Source: CSBr16-58 sp051859825
Lineage (GTDB): Bacteria > Bacteroidota > Bacteroidia > Flavobacteriales > Schleiferiaceae
DNA: 9,622 nucleotides
Reading direction: 5' to 3'
Assembly (NCBI GenBank): GCA_051859825.1
Contig: JBHYFA010000095.1
Coordinates: forward strand, 1-9,622
Shown here: in pieces, positions 6,723-9,622 of the stretch
How the letters are laid out: each line of letters starts with the position of its first letter
Numbering within the stretch: the stretch's first letter is position 1
Made by a program: the position numbers and the translations under genes
Notes under the pieces: generated by a model
Told to the model about the DNA's origin: nothing
The model's input: the letters and a program-made list of their open reading frames with translations, nothing else
The model's database searches: none

Positions 6723-6757
6723 AAGCGCTTGGTAATGTTGTTAAATTGTTAAGCGCT
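6723..6757 (-). promoter_or_regulatory. Paired AAGCGCT boxes with internal TTGTTAA tandem repeat
   Basis: The palindrome AAGCGCTT (6723-6730) recurs as AAGCGCT at 6751-6757, 28 bp away. Between and abutting them is TTGTTAA twice in tandem (6738-6744 and 6746-6752, period 8), which reads TTAACAA on the minus strand. Direct repeats of this size are the usual form of binding sites for OmpR/PhoB-type regulators, and the site lies upstream of such a gene, so autoregulation is a reasonable inference. Alternatively, the boxes can form a 7-bp stem with a 20-nt loop followed by TTATTTTA in the minus-strand transcript. That would make it a terminator for the lipoprotein gene just upstream. The sequence does not decide between these. 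Confidence 0.4.
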
Positions 6758-6776
6758 CAATTACGTTTTGGTAAAA

Positions 6777-7388
6777 TTACTCTAGATCACGTAGTTGTTG
6801 ATGGTATTCTTCCAGTACATTTTCTCTGGTACTTATCCAAATACGCTGCTCTTTATCGTAGTAGGTTTCGGAGTTTGGAAACTCAATATATTCTGCTTCG
6901 CCGGAGTTTTCAGGGTAATACATGCTGAGGTCACTGCCTTTAATTAACCTCGAGAAGAGCATGTCCACTTTTGGCAGTAATTCATCCATCTCCATTTTCC
7001 ATGTTCGGAATGACTCAGCGTATTCAACAATGGAATCGTTATTTTTAACCACATATCCCGCGGTGGCAACAAATTTTTCTTTAATGCTGGGGGCTCGTCG
7101 TATAAAAACGAAGTACGATTTTTGGTTTCCAGCCTCGTAGTAATGCGTTAGCTGGTATTTTTTTAGCTCTTTGCCATAGTGCTCGTCGAAAGAGCTTGAG
7201 AATCGAGTGGTGGGTGTTGCTTTATCGGGCATTTTACCCAGATAGCGAATGATGCTTTCTTTTAACTCTTGCTGTTCATCAGAAGGGATATTCACTTCTT
7301 CAACACGGTAGGTATTGCTATTGCAGGCGAATAACATCGAAACGCTGAGGATTACAATCCAAGATGATTTTATTAGGTGGTGGTTCAT
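6777..7388 (-). CDS. Unassigned lipoprotein of about 200 residues
   Basis: A 203-residue protein with a clear lipoprotein signal: a hydrophobic stretch (about 10-21) ending in Leu-Phe-Ala-Cys22, so acylation at Cys22 is predicted. The residues after it (Asn-Ser-Asn-Thr-Tyr) lack the acidic surface-export signature seen in the beta-helix lipoprotein at 7510-8931, which suggests a periplasm-facing location. The mature part is mixed alpha/beta in appearance, rich in charged and aromatic residues. It has a predicted strand-rich middle (Tyr-Phe-Val-Phe-Ile-Arg-Arg, Thr-Ala-Gly-Tyr-Val-Val) and a Glu/Tyr-rich C-terminus. It contains no second cysteine or catalytic motif that I recognise, and I cannot place it in a family. 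It lies 94 bp upstream of the response regulator on the same strand and could be co-transcribed with it, but a possible terminator separates them. Confidence 0.85.
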   Translation of the reverse strand: MNHHLIKSSWIVILSVSMLFACNSNTYRVEEVNIPSDEQQELKESIIRYLGKMPDKATPTTRFSSSFDEHYGKELKKYQLTHYYEAGNQKSYFVFIRRAPSIKEKFVATAGYVVKNNDSIVEYAESFRTWKMEMDELLPKVDMLFSRLIKGSDLSMYYPENSGEAEYIEFPNSETYYDKEQRIWISTRENVLEEYHQQLRDLE

Positions 7389-7407
7389 TGTGTTTTTATT
7401 ATGCGTT

Positions 7408-7415
7408 CAAAACTA
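7408..7415 (-). promoter_or_regulatory. Candidate -7 element (TAGTTTTG) for the unassigned lipoprotein gene
   Basis: On the minus strand TAGTTTTG is an exact match to the Bacteroidota -7 consensus TAnnTTTG, ending 19 bp before the ATG at 7388. I see no TTG at the usual -33 distance, so only half of the promoter is supported. It lies just after the intrinsic terminator of the preceding gene, where a new promoter would be expected. Confidence 0.42.
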
Positions 7416-7448
7416 AGGTTGTTAATCGAATTTCGGATAGGTGGTTTT

Positions 7449-7480
7449 AAAAAAAGGGATGAAGCATAAAGCTCCATCCC
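7449..7480 (-). terminator. Intrinsic terminator after the beta-helix lipoprotein gene
   Basis: On the minus strand a stem of 10 pairs with one mismatch forms between GGGATGGAGC and GCTTCATCCC (7456-7465 and 7471-7480) with a 5-nt loop. It is followed immediately by seven T residues (7449-7455). It lies about 30 bp past the stop codon and ends the receptor/lipoprotein transcript. Confidence 0.9.
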
Positions 7481-7486
7481 CTAGGA

Positions 7487-7515
7487 TATTAAACCAACCA
7501 CCAAATGGTTTAATA
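7487..7515 (-). repeat. Perfect 10-bp inverted repeat overlapping a stop codon
   Basis: TATTAAACCA (7487-7496) and TGGTTTAATA (7506-7515) are exact reverse complements around a 9-nt loop. The arm nearest the gene includes the TAA stop codon (7510-7512) of the beta-helix lipoprotein. It lies 6 bp from the terminator hairpin, so the transcript would end in two consecutive stem-loops. An mRNA-stabilising role is possible but inferred. Confidence 0.65.
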
Positions 7516-8931
7516 CTCTCTATTTACTGGATCAAACTCGGTCCATCCGGCAGTCCAATCTGAACCACCAAAGCCACCGATAAAGTTTACATTGTCGAAG
7601 AATCCGGAACGGTTAGGCTCAGAAAACTTCGCATTGCTGAAGTCAGCGCCGCTCGTAAGAGTTCCGCTAGTTACGGCAAAGTTGGGGTTTGAAGGATAAT
7701 CGCTAGCCAACTGACCGCTTCCGTAGAATAAATCAGGATTCAATCCGAGGTTGCTGTAGATGCTCAATTCAGAAGCTGATTGAGGACCTGCAATCACGGT
7801 ATTCCCTCCGTTCCAATAGTTTTCAACATCGGCTACATCAACACCTGAACCGGCGCGGAAAGCGTTTGCCATGTTAGGAGCTACCATAATGTTGTTATCC
7901 AATACACCGTGGTTGTGTACGGTATAGTTGTCATACACAGAAGGCTGGTTCATACGAAGACCTCTTGGGTAACCGGCAAATACCGAGTTGAAAATAGAAA
8001 CGGCAGTTCTACGACGAAGGTCGATAGCGTGAGCAAAGTTGTTGTTGCTTACACGATCACCTACACGGATAGGTCCAAATACGGTAACGTTTGAGAAAGT
8101 ACCGGTAGTGTAAGGCTGAACATCGTTGTCGTTAGGACCATTGTCGCACTCGAAAGCGTTAGACTCAGACTGGTCGGCAAAACCTGGGTAGCGGATAATC
8201 AAACCGTACTGGATGTTTCCGCTCCATCCGAAGTCGGCATCGAAATCATCATCCCACATTGCGTGAGAGATGAAGTACTTACCGTCAACGGTACCGCCAA
8301 ACCACTCAAAACCGTCGTCGCCACCGAAAGATACCATGTTGTATTCCATGATGGTTCCGCGACCTACACCACCCATAGTGATGGAGTTGGTTTCGTTGTT
8401 AGGGGTAATTTCAATACCACCAAACTCAACACGAACGTACTTCAATATACCGCTGCTTTCGTTGTCGTTGGCAGTACTGTTGGTAGTACCAAAATTCACC
8501 TCCGGGGTAATACCCTCAATAGCAGGATTGTTTTGGTTCACGTTAGCACGGCCAAGGATTACCAAGCCACCCCAGTCGCCACGGTCACGAACACCGGCTT
8601 CTTGGTTGGAGGTCATAACGATTGGTTCATTTACCGTTCCTTCAGCATTGAGAACACCTCCTTTGTCGATAACCAATACTCCACGAGTACGCTTATCGCC
8701 AAGAACAACTGTACCAGGCTGAATGGTTAAGGTTTTACCTTCACGTACGAAAACTTGACCTTTAAGGAGATACTTCTTGTCCTTGGTAAGGGTCATGGTT
8801 TCGAGGTTACCGGTAAGTTCAACAAGGTCGGAAGTGTTACCTCCACCGTTGTTGTCATCATCTTTTTTACAAGATGAAAGCATTACAGCTGCTACAGCCG
8901 CCAAGCTTAAAAACACATTTTTTGTTTTCAT
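7510..8931 (-). CDS. Predicted surface-exposed beta-helix-like lipoprotein
   Basis: A 473-residue lipoprotein with signal peptide 1-20 and lipobox Leu-Ser-Ser-Cys21. Lys-Lys-Asp-Asp-Asp follows, resembling the acidic export signal that sends Bacteroidota lipoproteins to the cell surface, then a Gly/Asn linker. The mature protein has short strand-turn repeats of the right-handed beta-helix kind (for example Leu-Thr-Ile-Gln-Pro-Gly-Thr-Val at 68-75), a conserved-looking GGDDGFEWFGG at 203-213, and Asp-rich loops at 227-233 and 262-270 that could bind calcium or another cation. There is no C-terminal type IX secretion tail. It follows a TonB-dependent receptor gene by about 46 bp, which suggests substrate capture at the surface for that receptor; the substrate is unknown and no enzyme motif is evident. 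Codons are strongly biased (AAC, AAG, GGT), suggesting high expression. ATG at 8931 gives a normal signal peptide; an in-frame ATG at 8937 is the alternative. Confidence 0.88.
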   Translation of the reverse strand: MKTKNVFLSLAAVAAVMLSSCKKDDDNNGGGNTSDLVELTGNLETMTLTKDKKYLLKGQVFVREGKTLTIQPGTVVLGDKRTRGVLVIDKGGVLNAEGTVNEPIVMTSNQEAGVRDRGDWGGLVILGRANVNQNNPAIEGITPEVNFGTTNSTANDNESSGILKYVRVEFGGIEITPNNETNSITMGGVGRGTIMEYNMVSFGGDDGFEWFGGTVDGKYFISHAMWDDDFDADFGWSGNIQYGLIIRYPGFADQSESNAFECDNGPNDNDVQPYTTGTFSNVTVFGPIRVGDRVSNNNFAHAIDLRRRTAVSIFNSVFAGYPRGLRMNQPSVYDNYTVHNHGVLDNNIMVAPNMANAFRAGSGVDVADVENYWNGGNTVIAGPQSASELSIYSNLGLNPDLFYGSGQLASDYPSNPNFAVTSGTLTSGADFSNAKFSEPNRSGFFDNVNFIGGFGGSDWTAGWTEFDPVNREY

Positions 8932-8941
8932 GTGCATGTTT

Positions 8942-8970
8942 ACAGATTAGGGTTAAAAAAAAACAGATTA
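8942..8970 (-). repeat. Direct repeats flanking a T9 tract between receptor and lipoprotein genes
   Basis: ACAGATTA occurs at 8942-8949 and 8963-8970, exactly 21 bp apart (two helical turns). A run of nine A residues (8955-8963, T9 in the transcript) lies between them and overlaps the second copy by one base. This fills most of the spacer between the receptor stop and the lipoprotein start. It could be a regulator or RNA-processing site; chance is also possible in so AT-rich a spacer. Confidence 0.4.
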
Positions 8971-8977
8971 ATTGATT

Positions 8978-9622
8978 TTAGTTTAGTCGAATGGTGAACG
9001 ACAATGAGGTTAATGAGCCTACACGATGTGCGAATACTTCGTGGTCTCTATCGGTAATTTTTTCATCTCTATCGGAGTCTTGATAGAAGCGGAAGGCGTA
9101 ATCGAGGATGTTTTGCACACCAAACTTCATTTCTACATACTCATTTAAGCGGGTAGAAACTGAAAGGTCGAGTGCGTGACGAGGAAGTTCATAAATGGTA
9201 GGGAAGTTATCGTCGCCTACGAGGAAAATACGTGGTCCAAAAATGTTGTATTGCATAGCGATGTCAACGCGGCGTTTTTCATCGCTGTAGTATAAGCCGG
9301 CATTCACGATGTATGGCGATTGGCCTTCTAGCGGACGAATGCGGGTTTGGGCAACGGCAGTTTCTCCAAGGTCAACCTCACTGATGATATAGCTCGCGTT
9401 GATGTTTACGGAGAAGTTGTCAAGGAAAGATCCCGGAGCGCGATCTTTCATTGATAATCTTACTTCCGTTTCTAGACCGTAATTCTGTGCCCAATCAGCA
9501 TTCATATACGAAAGTGAGGGTTGCTCCGTGGTAATGATAGAGCGGTTTTCAATGGGATTTTTGAAGTACTTGTAAAATGCGCCTAAGCTTAAAACCTCTC
9601 CCGTACGTGGATAATATTCCCA
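8978..9622 (-). CDS. TonB-dependent outer-membrane receptor, C-terminal part
   Basis: The last 214 residues of an outer-membrane beta-barrel receptor. The frame stays open to the window edge, so the Met codon at 9505 is internal; the upstream residues (Tyr-Lys-Tyr-Phe-Lys-Asn-Pro-Ile-Glu) continue a typical barrel strand. Alternating hydrophobic/polar strands are visible, with hallmarks of the family's C-terminal barrel: an Asn-Tyr-Gly-Leu-Glu-Thr-Glu strand, Arg-Pro-Leu-Glu-Gly-Gln-Ser-Pro-Tyr before a strand, and Phe-Gly-Val-Gln-Asn-Ile-Leu-Asp near the end. Such receptors import siderophores, vitamins, glycans or other large ligands using energy from TonB-ExbBD; the plug and any carboxypeptidase-like N-terminal domain are outside the window. 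The gene precedes the beta-helix lipoprotein by about 46 bp on the same strand, with no terminator between, so co-transcription is likely. The substrate cannot be told. Confidence 0.93.
   Translation of the reverse strand, partial: WEYYPRTGEVLSLGAFYKYFKNPIENRSIITTEQPSLSYMNADWAQNYGLETEVRLSMKDRAPGSFLDNFSVNINASYIISEVDLGETAVAQTRIRPLEGQSPYIVNAGLYYSDEKRRVDIAMQYNIFGPRIFLVGDDNFPTIYELPRHALDLSVSTRLNEYVEMKFGVQNILDYAFRFYQDSDRDEKITDRDHEVFAHRVGSLTSLSFTIRLN

Noticed and set aside
8263..8730. Two long overlapping plus-strand open frames (155 and 150 codons) opposite the lipoprotein gene
   Set aside because: They lie antisense to a clearly coding gene whose biased codons deplete stops in other frames. The translations are low-complexity with no domain, signal or start context.
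7510..8931. Type IX secretion cargo identity for the beta-helix lipoprotein
   Set aside because: The protein has a lipobox and ends in Asp-Pro-Val-Asn-Arg-Glu-Tyr without the usual C-terminal sorting domain.

Overview
The window looks like chromosomal DNA from a member of the Bacteroidota, probably a marine or aquatic flavobacterium-like lineage. The signs are a Bacteroidota-style CcmC-CcmD-CcmE-CcmF series, AT-rich start regions mostly without Shine-Dalgarno sequences, an outer-membrane TonB-dependent receptor, and a lipoprotein with an acidic Cys-Lys-Lys-Asp-Asp-Asp surface-export-like N-terminus. Genus-level placement is not possible from the sequence alone. There are no rRNA or tRNA genes, CRISPR arrays, insertion sequences or phage genes.

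Left part, plus strand (1-5952): an apparently single operon for respiratory cofactor handling. It holds the C-terminal end of CcmC (haem handling for cytochrome c maturation), a small CcmD-like membrane protein, the periplasmic haem chaperone CcmE, the large haem lyase component CcmF, and a CcoI/FixI-type P1B copper-exporting ATPase. Together they would deliver haem for covalent attachment to c-type cytochromes and copper to a haem-copper oxidase (cbb3-type by analogy). The most notable molecular detail is that CcmE carries Cys-x-x-x-Tyr where the classical enterobacterial protein has His-x-x-x-Tyr. That is the hallmark of the variant System I described in some sulfate reducers and archaea. 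No CcmG or CcmH gene lies in the visible part of the cluster.

Middle, minus strand (5987-7388): a PhoB/OmpR-type response regulator with no adjacent sensor kinase, converging on ccoI with only 34 bp between stop codons. Upstream of it is a 203-residue lipoprotein I cannot assign to a family. The 94-bp gap between them has an unusual arrangement: two AAGCGCT boxes flank a tandem TTGTTAA repeat, which could be an operator, a terminator hairpin, or both.

Right part, minus strand (7449-9622): the C-terminal part of a TonB-dependent outer-membrane receptor, then, after about 46 bp, a predicted surface-exposed beta-helix-like lipoprotein, then two successive hairpins, the second with a T-tract (a convincing intrinsic terminator). 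The pair looks like a highly expressed surface-binding and uptake unit with unknown substrate.

Nothing here is clearly a new defence or mobile system. The items most worth following up are the Cys-type CcmE, the ccmF-ccoI linkage, the receptor/lipoprotein pair, and the regulator's upstream repeats.
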